Shown: positions 36,148 through 49,370 of the stretch, one piece after another
How the letters are laid out: every line of letters begins with the position of its first letter
Position numbering within the stretch: the first letter of the stretch is position 1
NCBI GenBank assembly: GCA_947095535.1
Contig: OX352774.1
Coordinates: forward strand, 37,588,496-37,652,495
DNA: 64,000 nt
Direction of reading: 5' to 3'
Source: Poecilobothrus nobilitatus
Lineage: Eukaryota; Arthropoda; Insecta; Diptera; Dolichopodidae
Notes under the pieces: generated by a model
What the model was told of the DNA's origin: nothing
Database searches by the model: none
The model's input: the letters and a program-made list of their open reading frames with translations, nothing else
Translations under genes and position numbers: made by a program

Positions 36148-36365
36148 AGCTATCTTTGGTTATTTCATGTTATAAAAAAGTGTTATGTACTACTACATCC
36201 TATCTTCTTCTATCGCTATTTCCTAGGAAATATAAAGCGTCAGCAGTTAGCAGTTTCATCCCATTAGCTAAAAAGAAAGGTGACTTTACACAGTAAGAAA
36301 TTGAAACTACCAAAAGCGTATTCTTTTTGTCTTTGGAAAATTCTCTTCTCCCTTAGGAAAAAAAA
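36148..36365 (+). repeat. Dispersed repeat F3, copy c
   Basis: It starts GAGCTATCTTTGGTTAT like copy a and ends CTCCCTTAGG plus an A-run. About half the length of copy a: the central segment containing the ATAGGCGGA phrase is missing. Shared phrases include GCGTCAGCA (GCGTTAGCA in a), TTTCATCCCATTA and CAGTAAGAA. This copy shows that both ends of F3 are conserved and so probably real. Confidence 0.6.
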
Positions 36366-38222
36366 AGTTTTTAGGATTAGGTAAAAAAAAAAAAAGAAGC
36401 GAATCTAAGTATGTTAAAGTTCTGTATACTAATATAGATTACTTGCATATTGTGCTTGCTTATATTTATAGTATTTTTTCATAACAGTTAAAATTATCAA
36501 TTGTTATTCATGCCCTTAATAATTTTTTCTTTAAAAAATCAAAAAAGTGTTTATTTTAGTCTTATGTAATTTCAGAGAATAATATAAAGAAAACAGTATT
36601 TAAATAAAGGACCTGTAAGTATACTTTGATGATTTAATATTGTAATTATGCATAGATGTATATTATTAAGTGTCAAGTATTTAACACAAATGAAATATTA
36701 TATAACATAAATCTTAAGATTTTACATAACAAAGCATGTTTTCTAATAAATGAAAAGTGAAAATAACAATCCACGATCTTCAAAATTAATACAAAGAAAG
36801 AGAAGAAAAGAATTAATCAAATATTTTTTTTAATTTTCAATCTTTAGAAACAACTCAATTACTATTCAACTAACTATTCAATTAAATTTAATTAAATTTA
36901 TAAAAATAAAAAATGAATAATGTTTAGTTTTTCTTATTCTTTTACTTAAATCATGAAGCATATAATTCTCAAGGATACTGATTCTCTTAGCCTTTCAATA
37001 TTTTAAAATTTCATACAAATATATTATAAGTTTTTATATTCAATTTCCATATTTTATTCGATTTTTATAAAAGAGGAATATTTTTTCTATTCCATTTATA
37101 ATTCTTGGCTTATTGGGCATTACGTTTTGAGCATTTTAAGATATTTTAACACATCTGTAATCAGATTTAAACTTTTAATTTTCTATTTATCTAAACCTTT
37201 TCTAAGGTGGGAAAAATATAAAAATCAAATGGGAATTTTAATTAAAATTTGAAAGTTTTTAATTGAAAGTTGAAAAATAACGTAAATTTAGATAAAATAA
37301 AAAATTTTTAACTACGTTATTACAGAATCTTTTTCAATTATAATGCAATTTACAGGTTTAAGGATTTTCTAATAAAAAATCTGTTTCATATCATCAAACT
37401 GCATTGCTTTGGCAATGATTTAAAAAAAAATCGTAGAACATATTCACCCTCTAATTTATTATATAATATTATATTGTGCAATTTCCCTTTTAGTTTGCTG
37501 GGTGGATCTGGGTAGTTGATAATTAATAATGTATTACTGTTATAATTATATAGAAATTTGAAGTTTATTTAAATAAAAAATAAATTTGAAATAGGATAGG
37601 ATCGTAACTGGCCGATTTCATTCGATTAATTCCACTAGTAGATGAAACTTTTCTCCGACAGGCGGAAACCAATCTGTATAATTTCACTGGGGAAAAATTC
37701 CACTAGTACCATTTAAATTTTAGTATAGGATAAGTTAAAATAATCTAGAAGTGATAATTATCTAGCAGTAATATAAATGATTACCAAATTAATAACCAAA
37801 AAGACTTTAAAAACTATTTAAACATGATTTTCATAATACACTGTAAATATAAAAAATACTGTAATATTATCACTTTTCCTTTTTTTAATTAATAATACGT
37901 TTCAAGTGATTGATTTAGATTTTTTTTTTCACTTTTTTAAGGAGCGAAAATATTTAGAAAACCTTCAAAATGTAGCATTAAAAAGATTAAGATAAATGTA
38001 TATATATATATTTTTCCAATATTCAGGAAAAGTAAAAAAAAAAATAATTTAAAAATAGTTGCAATTTAAGTTTAAGCTCTTTATTTATTTATTTATATTA
38101 ATGAAACATACATAAATGTAATGCAATATTATTGAACCATCGGCTACTAAGGCCATTATAGGTTTTTATACTATTATTAAATTATATACTAATATTATTT
38201 ATTTTGTTTATATTATATACTA
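36366..38222. other. AT-rich non-coding stretch
   Basis: A block at 37595-37735 is less AT-rich. It has a direct repeat AATTCCACTAGTA about 70 bp apart and begins ATAGGATAGGATCGTAACTGG. I could not classify it. The remainder is simple AT-rich sequence. Confidence 0.55.
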
Positions 38223-38240
38223 TATATTTACATTATATTA

Positions 38241-38387
38241 GGTCGTAAGGGGGGTATGTAAAGAAAAAAACAGGTCGTAAGGGGGGTATGTAAAGAAAAA
38301 AACACTTACGACCTGTGCAGGGATCGAACCCACACTCCTTCGGTTAATACGCCACACGCCTACCCACTAGGCTGCCGAAGTCCCCCG
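38241..38387 (-). mobile_element. tRNA-headed SINE variant, copy 3
   Basis: On the minus strand a tRNA-like head (CAGCCTAGTGGGT box A; GGGTTCGATCCC box B, plus 38320-38331) ends in GTCGTAAGTG, like copy 1. The body is different and short: a T-run plus CTTTACATACCCCCC. Its final 32 bp are present twice in tandem (plus 38241-38272 and 38273-38304). TATATTTACA occurs near both sides (38223 and 38394) and may be a worn target-site duplication. It could be a separate SINE family, or a tRNA pseudogene with tail. Confidence 0.7.
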
Positions 38388-38403
38388 TTTTGTTATATTT
38401 ACA

Positions 38404-40049
38404 GATGTGAATTGCAAATTACTTATTTTAATATGCAAAAAAGCATACTTTTAGGGGCAAGTGTATTTTTTATAACTTATAAAAAATTCATAAAAACTAT
38501 CTGAATGCTTATCACATAAGATATTTATTTAATTTTAATTAATAAAATAACGCAGTTGATACGTTGACCAGCTTTTAGCGGGGTAAATATTTGGTCCCCA
38601 TTAACAGAAATTTGAACTTATCGAAAATTTCAGAAAAATTTACTTATCATGTTTAAGCAATTTACTACAGAATAGTAAATGTGAGAAAATAAACCATTAT
38701 GTACCTACTACCAATGCCTCTATATATCTTCAAGGTACTTACACTTAACATATTTTCCGAATTTTAACTGAAATTTAGTTTCGTTAATACTTGTTGTAAT
38801 AACACTAATACTTACTCAAAAAAATTTTTTTTATCGGCAATAAAATCGGTAGAGATGTTACTTAACTTATTTAAGCAATGAAAAAGAAAAGCAAAACAAA
38901 AAAAAAATAAAAGCTCTTTAAATTCTCTTTCATAAATAGTGAGTTTTCTTATATTTAGTTTCATTTGTAATGTGATGAAGTGGGGAAGTATAATTTTTTT
39001 CTGATTATGTTACTTTTTTTTTTAAAATTTTCAAAGAAAATATAATTATTTTTTAAAAAAATTTTATAATATGATAGGAAATATTATATATTATTTTATA
39101 GAAATCTACAATACGCTTCAAAGTGTCAAAATAGGGTTAAATGTATTAAATTTGTATGTATCCATAATAAATGCTACCTTCAGTCATAAAAAAAGTTGTT
39201 CAACTTTTAACTTTTTTCGGCTTCAAGTGTCAAATAATTGAATAGCATACAAATAAAAGATAAGGGGAAGCCAGTTTTGTTATGTATATAAGTATATTTT
39301 ACAAATTACAACAATTTCATTGTGAAGTTTCTTTTATAGAGTAAGTAAGAGAGCGTAACGAGAACGTTATTTATAGATATAGCAATATACACAAATAACC
39401 TCGCTTTTCAAAACTTTTCCCTGAGTGCTCCGGCTTGAAGGTATATAAGTATTGATATTACTAAAAACTGGAAGTTGTAAAATGCAATCTCTAATATTAA
39501 AAATTATAGAAAATCAGTTTTCATATACTATAGGGATTGGTGGAGTTTTCACCAAATACCATAGGAATTACTAATTCATATTCACAATTATTTTATTTAT
39601 AATTAATTAATTTACGATTTTGAGAAAAAAATCTCCTTTTTTTATGTCATTAACAATAATGTTCCAATTTTGTATTTTTTAATTTGGAAAATACAAACAA
39701 TTCTAAAGTGTTCTTAAACAATAAAAAAAAATTTAATCCTAAGATAAAATAAGAATTCATGTTTTAATTAAATAATTATAATTTTCTTTGTGTAATATTT
39801 AATCCTTAAAGGTCAACACTTTTTAAAACATGACGATTTACGATTAAATGAAAAAAGAAAAAACACTTTTGCATCTTTTTCTGCACGAGTATAACTCAAT
39901 TAAAATTTATATTTTTCAAAAAGTTTAAAAGTATAGTTTATAATTTTTTGTAAGTTATTTTCAGAATTTGTAACAAATGTAATTTACACTTATATGAATT
40001 ATGCAAAACTTAAAAAAAAAATACAATTTAAATTAACACTTTAAAAAAA

Positions 40050-40088
<39 letters not shown>

Positions 40089-40487
40089 GTAAAAACAAAA
40101 AAAAACTTTGTGACAAAACATTAATAAGCTTAAAATGATTAACAAGTACATTTTTCAGTATCATTCTTTTAAATCCTGTTACCTAAGGGGAAACAGGGGA
40201 ATACACAATTTTTGGCTAGAATACTTTCTACCAAGCAAAAGTTTTTTTGATTTATTTTATTTAAAAAAATATGCAAAAATAATAAAATTTATATGGATAA
40301 ATAAAATGCAAAAATTAATTTAAAGTCCCACTAAACCACCTATAAAACTAAGAATCAGACCCAGTCAAAAAGTTAACAAAAAGCTAAGTTTTGATATAAA
40401 ATAAGTATTAAATTATTTTTAATTTATGGCGTACTTATTAGTCATGGGATACAGCCCAAAATTTCATAGAAAAATAAATTTTTGGCA
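38404..40487. other. AT-rich non-coding stretch
   Basis: AT tract at about 40055-40085. A moderately complex block at 39330-39440 is unclassified. The 62-codon frame at 40135 overlaps nothing recognisable. Confidence 0.6.
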
Positions 40488-40632
40488 TAAAAAATAATAA
40501 CTATATTTTTGGTGCCACAAAAAATGCAGCTAGATGTTTGATGTGTTTCCTTTATAGGTGTAAATCCTTTTCATCTTCTGATCTTCTCAATGCCTACAAA
40601 GAAATTATAATACCAATGTCACTTAAACGTTC
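40488..40632 (+). pseudogene. LINE reverse transcriptase fragment
   Basis: One frame reads IFGATKNAARCL, then CFLYRCKSFSSSDLLNAY and KEIIIPMSLK. It aligns with the RT thumb segment of the LINE remnant at 26640-27250 (HIFDIAKSAAKCL ... RCKKYFSS.DLLNIYKAYIRP). Only about 45 residues survive, and stops occur on both sides. The same or a close LINE family therefore has two independent dead copies here. Confidence 0.7.
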
Positions 40633-43600
40633 TTTCCACTAGATGATTCTAAATTGTATTCTAAAGATTCTTTAATGTTTTCGTTAAGTTAGTTAAAAAG
40701 CTAATTGGTGATAATTGGATTAAAGCCTTCCACATCTTTCGATAAATATCCATCAACTTTTGTAGAAAAAAAAACTCGAATTTGTTTAAACCACTTTTAA
40801 ATTATATCATTTTCAAACTTTATTTTATATGAAAGCTTCAATAATGATTGTCAGGCCAAGCTCAATCAAACATTGTAACCATCATCGTAGATAATCCGTC
40901 TGTCAAATTTTACGTGATTTTGTTTAGGCGTTTTAGAAATCTCACAAACTTAAACTTATGTACAGACATACAGACATAGTTGAACCTTTCCATTGATTTC
41001 CATATAGGTATGTTATGTATGTATGCACTTAGATAGAATATAGGGCAAAAATTAAATGACGTTTCAAAGTATTGCGTAAAAGTATTTTTTTCTTTCATAA
41101 AAGTCATATAACAGTTTACATTTAATAACAGTTTTCATAAATATGAAAAATGGCCATATAAATTTGAAAAGATACAAATTTTAAAAATTGTCCTTATAAA
41201 TGTCCTTATTCTGGTAAAACAAGAAGTGTTAAGATAAAAAAAAAAATTTAAAAGAAAAACAATAAAATGATTAAATAATAATATGATAATATGTATATGT
41301 AAGTCTCTAAACATATTTTACTTAATTGCAAAAATTTTAATTAATTTTAGATGAAAAAAATTTTGAAGTATCTTAATTGAAAATGAGCATTAAAACGAAG
41401 AGTTTAGTGGTTTAAACAATAATTTTCTGCGTTTTTTGACCACATTCCAAAAAACAGAAAAGAAATCTACTGCAATTATTTATATATTATACTGGATTAA
41501 GTTAAATTGTACAAAATTTTAAAAGTTTAAAATTATACTACAAAAAAAAAAAAAAAATGAGTGCCCTCAAAAGTAATAAATAAGTTTTAAAGTGCAATTT
41601 GTGCAAAACACCTTGAATAAAATTACAATCGTCTCTAATTTAAAAGAAAAAAAAATTTATTTGAGAAAAAAAACAATAAATATTTTTTTAAATTTACACT
41701 AACTACAATATACAACATTATACCTTTGTAAAAAATTTTCTCATATACACATGTTTAAATACATACATAAGTTTGTCATATATAAACATTTAAAAAGAAA
41801 AATTAACAACAAATGACTTTTTAAGTGTTTAAATTCTTTAATAATTTTCTTCCCTTTATTTTAATTCTGTTTTAATTTTTTTAAATTATTTTTATTATAA
41901 TTTGATTTTAAGCCAATTTTTAACTAATTTTTTTTTTTCGTTTAATAGTTTTATTCTTTAAATACTTTTATTATTAAAAGTCACTACGACAGTAGGATAA
42001 AAGGAATAAAGCGGAGACATTTTATGTTTTTAATTAATATAAAAATTTTAATACAAATAGTAATTGAATTTTAAAACTTTAAATTTTCGTATATTCAATG
42101 CATTAGACTTATAGTTATTAAAACAGTTCAGAATTTTTATTGCACATAAAGGAGCAGGCTTCGATTAGACTTATTTCTTTATAAAATCACAACGCCCTTA
42201 ATAGAGTATTAGAAGGAGAAGAAAATTTCTTGATATAACAAAAAAACGAAATTTGTTTGTAAACTTTCCACTAGTGAAAATTTAGCTTAAATGTATCGAA
42301 AAAATACCTATTTTTAACCTTCTGTTATTAACAGGATTGAATTTCTTTACGAACAATTTTTCGGAGTTATTTTTAGAGCAATTTTTTTGATGAAATTTTT
42401 GATACGCCTTTTTGATGACTGATAAAGGTTGATTCAACGCAATCACTAATCACTAGATTCTACGTTGTCAATGCATCTTAAAAAGTAGGAAATATCCTAA
42501 AGCCATACTTCTGATCTAGGCTTAATTTGAATCCAAATTATGTCAGTTTATCAGTTATACATATATTTAGCCATTCGGTCATCAAGGCCCTTCCAAAGCA
42601 GTAACTTATGTAATTTTTCTCTCAATTTTATTTTCGATCTGTATGTCAGACGAAAACGGATCAATTAGACTAAAAATAAATTTTCGTTTTGTTTATCTAT
42701 GAAGGGAAATAGTTTAACAATTTAAATAAACACGTACACATATGCACATATATGACAATTATAGCATTGTATTGTAAATCGTTTGTACTATTAAAATTTT
42801 GATAATATTAAAAAGTAAATAAAAAAAAAATAAAGTACTTTAATATACCTTGAAAGTTACGTAATACACTTAAAGGTATTTAAAATACTTAAAAATGATT
42901 TTGATATAAATCTAAAAGGTAATTTCTGCCTTTTAAAGTTTAAATTTTCAAACACTTTTTTGTTTTCATCTAATTTTTTTTTTAAAACTGTGTTTCTCAA
43001 TTTAAACAAAAAAAACAATAAAATATTGAAATAATGCTAAAAAAATTTGTTTGTGTGCTTACATGGTGTTACGTCATGGCAAAAAAGAGAATTTAATTAA
43101 AGTAATTATCAGTATATAATCTAACTCTTCGTACTTAGCTCATTTAAACGTAAGAGAATTATCAATAAGGAAAAGTTTCTTTACAACCAAAGGTTGAAAC
43201 TGAAAATAATTAATCTCTCTCACTGTAATCGCTAATTTTGAACTTTTGCAAAAAGTGTAAAGAACAACTTTTGTGAATCATCATTTCCAACTCAACGCTA
43301 GGGAGGTCTCAAGCTCTTATTTCTTCACGGTGGTTTAAAACTGAAAATACATTAAAATACATTTATTTATACATCAAAATACATTTATTGTGAGAACTGC
43401 TAAAACATGCTTCCATCTAATCTCTTGACCTCCAATAAAAATGGTTCATTATACAATTTGCAACTTTAAAAAAAGAACCTGTTCAGATTTGTCTCTCATT
43501 CACCTACCAAATCTCCTTTATTTTCCTATGTCCCTCCAACTACTCTCCCTCTTACTCAAACCTACAATAATTTTGTATAAAAGAATGATTTCGTAGAGTT

Positions 43601-46099
43601 TGAGTAGCGTATAGAAAAAAAGAAAAATACATAATATGAATACATCTCTATAATATTTTTTTAAACATTTTCTTTTCTCTCTTAGAATTTTTTTAGAATA
43701 AACACTTTACTATTTAATAATTTTAATCTTGGATATGCACTTAAAATTGTTTATTTCCTATTGGAGGCTTTATTTTTTCGCAAAGCAACATACAATTATA
43801 TATAAAGAAATTAAAGTATTTTGGCACTGTCATTGATTCAATTCTGGGATTTTTGTTATCATTCTAATAAGATTATAAAATATGAGTACTTTTATCGGGA
43901 GTCATTAAATTTTAGGCTGGATGGTTCGGGTTCTATAAAATGGATTGCCTAGTTGTTAAACCAGTTAAACCATTCCTAGAGGCCATATGATGTCTGATAT
44001 ATGTAGGTACCCTAACAAAATTAGTATTTAAAATTATTGCACAGTTTGAGAAACTCATTTCAATATAATATCATTTATACTTTAATTAAAACTTTTATAT
44101 TTTCTAAATGATCGTATATCAATTCTATTATTTTTGGAGATTTTCATTTATTTTTATTTAAAGAATAGAAAATTATTAAATACTATAATATTCGTGCAAC
44201 TAATGTTCATCTCATATATATATATACTTATTAAATATATGTATACTATGTATATGTATATACGTATATTTAATTAATATAAAAACTATACTAAGTACAA
44301 TATAATAGAATATTAAATATTGGTAATATGTTTCACACTAAAAATCCTTTTTTTTTTTCTTTTTTTTTATTTTTTTTTTTTTTGTACCAAATTCTCTTAA
44401 TTGTGTACACAGTGTTGGGAATTTTAATTAAAAAAAAAAAATTCTATTATTATTTTAAACGTATTTTCTAGTTATATGCAAGCATACATATTGATAAATG
44501 ATAAATTAGCCTTATAAAGCATAGAAATATATATATATATATATATACATATATATATAATACATATTAAAGTATGATAAGTATTCTTAATAAGGTATAT
44601 AATATAATATACAGATTGTTAGAAGGTGGCGTAATTTCTTTGTAATTACAATTAAAAAGGAAGAGAAAAACTAACAATTGTTTTTTTTTGTTTTAGTAAG
44701 GATATAAAAATTTTTGATATCATATACTTATATGTATAGATTTGTATACATATATATAAATTATATAATATATACATGTTTATTTGTATACAGATATTGT
44801 ATATACATTTATATTTGAATATATAAATGCAAACATATATGAAAATTTATAAAGAAAAATTGGAAAATGATTTGGAAAACTCCCAAATCCTAATAAGAAA
44901 ACAAAAAAATGTAATATTAATTGTTTTTCTTTAAATTTTTTTAATTCCATTTTGATATAATGTATATGTAATGTGTTTATTTTAAAAAAAGAGGATTTTT
45001 TTTTTCTTTTAAAATTCAAAACATATTTTGAAACATGTTCGAAATTTGAAATCTTATATTCGGCTTTATATTGTTCTTTTGTTGCAGTGGTACAGGTTAT
45101 ATCCAGAAGTATGTTTGTAAAATTCTCCTTTTTTTTTTGAGAAAAATTTTTCTATTTATTTTGATTATTTTTTTTTTTTTTTTTTGTTCTAAAAAACAAA
45201 ATTGATTGATTGACTTAAGGAGAAGATAATCTAAAAGTTGGAATGTAATTAAAATTTTATATCACATTTCCCTATAAATTTTCCATTTTATAAGTTAGTT
45301 TATAAAAGAATTTTGAAAAATTTTTAACTGGCAATTTGTTTTAATTGAATTAAATGAAATCTCTTAATAATTAGCATAAAACTTTTATAGATTCTTTACA
45401 AATTTATATTTAACTGTTCTGAGTGTAGATATATTCGTATTAGTTAAGCTTAAAAAATTGTAAGCAATTTAATACTTTGAATTTCTTAAGCACAAATATA
45501 TCTTGGACCATAATATTAAAAATATACAATAAAAGATGAAAGATTGAAGGTAGTAAAAGGATATTTTCAAGTAATTTATTTTTTCCTTATAGGATTTATA
45601 TAAAAAAAATTACCTTTAGAAAAGAAAAAATGATTCAATATGAATTTGGGACAACTTTTTCTTCAATATTAAAATATATATGTGTATACTACATATATAT
45701 TTCTAGATCATTCAATTTATATTTTTTTAAATAAGATTTAATTATTTATATTTTAATAGTTTCTATTTAGTATTTTAATTTAAATTTAATAATTTTTATG
45801 TTGATTAAATGGTTATTCAATAATATTGATTTTTTTTTAAATCTATAAAAAATATTTGTTATCCTTTTTTGGTATTGGTAATATAACGTAAGGTTTCATA
45901 CTTTGATTTAATTATTAACTTCATAAATGAAAACATTGGGAAAATAAATTTAAAAGAAGGCAGTATATAAAATTAAAAATTTTTAAAGGCGTACATTTTC
46001 ACAAAGACAACAAAAACTTATTAGGATTTTATTTCTTTTGCATCAACATATTTTTTTTTTCCAAGAATATTTTATATTAGAAAAATTCGAAATCAAAAG
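40633..46099. other. Long AT-rich non-coding stretch
   Basis: Several AT-repeat patches (44217-44275, 44527-44575) and T-runs (44350-44382). Blocks of higher complexity at 42140-42660 and 43270-43600 have no open frame or terminal repeats I can recognise. No gene is supported. Confidence 0.55.
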
Positions 46100-46632
46100 A
46101 CAGTTCAGTTTTGAGGAAACCCTGTATATATAACAAAGAAAAATCGTTAATACATGTAAAAATACAATATTGCCGCTTTAATTTTGTTTAACTTATCCAA
46201 GCTATACAAGTTACAGATGTCTAAAAAAAGCAATTTTTAAATTTTTGATCCCTATGTTAATGCTCAAAGGTCTTCTACCTCTCATTTCACTACTTTAAAT
46301 TTAAAAAGCATGCCGGAAATACAGTACATTCAAAATTTTGCAAAATTGTGGTTTTGAATAATGCTAAATTTAAATAATTTTTATATTGATTTATTAAGTT
46401 TTAATTTTCTGTCATACTTTTAGGGGCAGTAACTTCGTAATGAATATGGCTATATAAAAAAGTTGTATAACACCAACATTATTTTTTTTTTATGGGGCCT
46501 ATTCGGAGCTCCATTATTTCATTGATCCAATTTAAACAATGTAAACAGACAGACGGACAGATAAGCAGACAGAATGAAACTAATAAAAAGATTTTTCAAA
46601 TTTTTTTTTTTTGGAAAATAGGCTTAAAAGAA
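46100..46632 (-). mobile_element. F2 element, copy c (partial, reversed)
   Basis: Reversed, the right end matches the F2 start: an 'ATTTTCCAAAAA...TTTGAAAAATC' segment followed by TTTCATTCTGTCTGCTTATCTGTCC, the same order as CTCTGTCCGTCCGTCTG in copy a. Interior phrases such as GCCGGAAATACAG and GGGGCAGTAACTTCGTAATG parallel F2/DINE interiors. The left boundary is unclear. It lies about 215 bp from the fold-back element that follows. Confidence 0.45.
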
Positions 46633-46846
46633 AAAAATTTGAAAATATTTAAAAAAAAAATTTTCTTATAAAATCTAATTGCTTTTAGTTTCCTTAGTAT
46701 TTTATTTTTGAAATATTGAATCCTTTTGGTTTTTAATAGAATATTTTTGAATGAATTTTCCAAGCAGGGGCATATTAATTATTTGAGACATTTGAAGAAA
46801 AAATTTTCAACAAAATATATGTCTAAATATTTTTCTGTTAGGCAGG

Positions 46847-48042
46847 TTTTTTATACCCGTACGATAGGATCGGGTATATTAAAATTGCTCCTCCGTTTGT
46901 AACACCTCGAAATAAGCTAGCTAGCCTTCAAAGGTATGGATCGGATCAGAAAAAAATTCTAAGTCGATTGAGCTTTGTCCGTCCGTCCGTCCGTTCGTCC
47001 TTCTGTCTGTCCGTCAGCAAGATAACTCAAACACTAAGAAAGCTACAGTCTTGAAATTAATACAAAGTATTCTTACACCAATTTGTAGGTTCCCTATTTT
47101 TTATTTTTTATTATTTGTTAGAAAATTTGAAAAAATCAAGTAACTCTTTCGTCAATTATGAAGTAACCATATGTTATTAAATAAAGTTGTTAACAGAAAT
47201 AAGAGTATAATATTGGAGCTTTAATTTTTGTGTATTACTTTAAAAAAATTTTAACAGGTGTTCAAGTTACAGGTGTTTAAAAATAGAAAATTTTCAGTTT
47301 TTGACGCCTTACAGCTCCTAAACGGGGGGTGAAACAAAAAAAATTTCTGAAATAACTCATACTTATTTTCAAAGATCTAACTTCTGTCAAAATTTCAAGT
47401 TTCCAACTTTAACCGTTTAGAAGATAGAAGGGTTAAAGGATTTTGCAAAATTTGAGTTTCGCATAACGGTTAATTAAGACACCGTATGCCACAAATATAT
47501 ATTTATTGCATTAATACTTTTAAAGTGAATGAAAGTAGTAATCGTTTGGCGTTTTCAAAATGAAGATATACCTTATACAACTTGTGCTATAGCAATTTAA
47601 ATATAGAGCTTTTTTGAACCTTTGGGGAGCTGTAGCTCCGTAACGGGTGAGGCTACAAAAAAAAGTTATTAAAAATAAAATTAATATTTTTGTGAGATCT
47701 ATCAACTGTTAAAATTTCATAGCTCTATTTCAAAAAAAATGTGGGGATCTAAAAGTTAGGTGTTCGAGAGCTACCCTAAGGTTTGGTCCAAACTCAACCA
47801 AAACAAATAGGGAACCTACAAATTACTCCCAGAATATTTTGTGTAAATTTCAAGATTCTAGCTTTATTAGTTTTTGAGTTAGCGTGCTGACGGACGGACG
47901 GACGGACATGGCTCAAAAGTCTTAGAATTTTTTTCTGATCCGATCCATACCTTTGAAGGTATATCTAGCTCGCTTATTTCGAGGTGTTACAAAAGGCGGA
48001 GTAATTTTATTATACCCGATCCTATCGTACGGGTATAAAAAA
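46847..48042. mobile_element. Fold-back DINE-like element F1a
   Basis: Both ends are 3'-type DINE ends pointing outward. The left arm at 46847-47100 and the right arm at 47805-48042 are inverted repeats of about 240-250 bp with few differences. They run from ATACCCGTACGATAGGATCG through GTAACACCTCGAAATAAGC, ATGGATCGGATCAGAAAAAA and a GTCCGTCC run to GTAGGTTCCCTATTT. The centre (47200-47800) shares sequence with the element at 62035-63352 and with F2. There is no coding capacity. It looks like two 3' halves joined head to head. Confidence 0.8.
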
Positions 48043-48289
48043 TTGTAAGTAAATAAACAACATAACGGTTGCTTGAAGAATTTTTATTTATATGATATTG
48101 ATATACATACATACTTATATAATATCATGTTTATTTACATATCGTATATGTCACTAGTGAATGAATGATAAGAGTATAGATGTATATTATATAGCGCCGT
48201 ATTTACATACATACATACATGTATTTTATTGTACTTATAAGAAATTATTCTGTCAATGGAATATGTAAATATAATATAATATAATATTT

Positions 48290-48622
48290 AAAATTATATT
48301 TACTATTTTGTACTAAGTAAATTTAATATACATTTACCGCTTAGTATTAAATGGTACTATAGAATATTTGAAAAAGTTTTGGATTGATAATCGTTATGTG
48401 GAAGGTTAAAATCTGCTTTTAAAGAATGTATAAACATATAGTTTGAATATACGTACAACCCATAGTTCTAGAAATTATAAAATTCACCCAAATTATTTTA
48501 AAATACTAAAATATTAAAAAAATAATATTGTAAGCAGAGTGACAGGCTGTGAACATACTAACGGTTCGTACGGGTATCTAAGAGTTGACAAAGGCAACTG
48601 TATTCTTCCTCGTTTTAGATTA
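48290..48622 (-). mobile_element. DINE-like 5'-end fragment
   Basis: On the minus strand it starts with a short stem-loop (AGTTG ... CAACT) followed by CTTAGATACCCGTACGA, the arrangement seen at the 5' ends of D1 and of the element at 57128. The 330 bp match, in inverted orientation, the first 310 bp of the element at 62035 (shared GCAGAGTGA.AGGC, TTTATACATTCTT, TTCTAGAA, TACTAAGCGG). It stops before any 3' end, so it is truncated. Confidence 0.65.
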
Positions 48623-48788
48623 GTTTTGTTAAAAAATGTGTATAACAGAAATAAAAAAAAATTTGAATCAGTCTTAATTTGAATAACAAAATGCTTAACA
48701 GAACACATACACACCCTTTTATTTATTTTTAACTCAATGATTTATTTTTCTAATTTTTTTTTTTTTTTTTTTTTTTTACTAGAAAAGA

Positions 48789-48815
48789 GTAGACTTTATT
48801 GCCCTCAAAGTCTAC
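48789..48815. repeat. Stem-loop GTAGACTTT / AAAGTCTAC
   Basis: A perfect 9-bp stem with a 9-nt loop. GAGTAGAC-type stems mark the 5' ends of the DINE-like elements here, so this may be an orphan 5' end, but no ATACCC motif follows. Confidence 0.6.
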
Positions 48816-49330
48816 ACTGATAATAGTTTTCAGGTGTGGTCGCAGGTGTGATTAAGATTCGGGTTATAAGTGAAACTCAAAAAGCCATACATAATCTTTA
48901 GTAAGATTCGTTCTGATGGTGTTTAATAAAAATTTACAAAATATTTTTTGAAAAATTGTTTTTTTTTCCATAAATCTTTAATTTAATAAAAATGAATAAA
49001 AAAAATTTTTAATAGAAAATATTATAAATATAATTTTAATAGGAAAAATTTAAAGAATTTTTTTTTTTATGCCAATTTAATACAAAATATTTAGTAGGAT
49101 TTTATTACTGGTTGTATCTATATATACAGATAACTTAAAAAGATTGCATATATATAAAATTAATTAAGCAATATCTCATACACTTGTAAACAAGGAGCCT
49201 CTTATAGTTCAATATACATTTATTCCTCTTATATGAAATCAGTTTTAATATTTCGTTGTTTTTGTTTTAATTTTTACCCTCATAACGATTAAAATTAAAA
49301 TAAAAACAAGTTAAAAATTAAATTCAAAAG
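48816..49330. other. AT-rich non-coding stretch
   Basis: No recognisable feature; a T24 run lies just upstream at 48754-48777. Confidence 0.6.
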
Positions 49331-49370
49331 TTTCCAACTGTTCTCGTTCGATATAACTGAAATTTTTCAA

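Noticed and set aside
45060..45110. Strong splice-acceptor-like site (TTGTTCTTTTGTTGCAG) followed by GGTACAGGTTATATCC
   Set aside because: Downstream frames close quickly or become poly-T; no exon could be supported.
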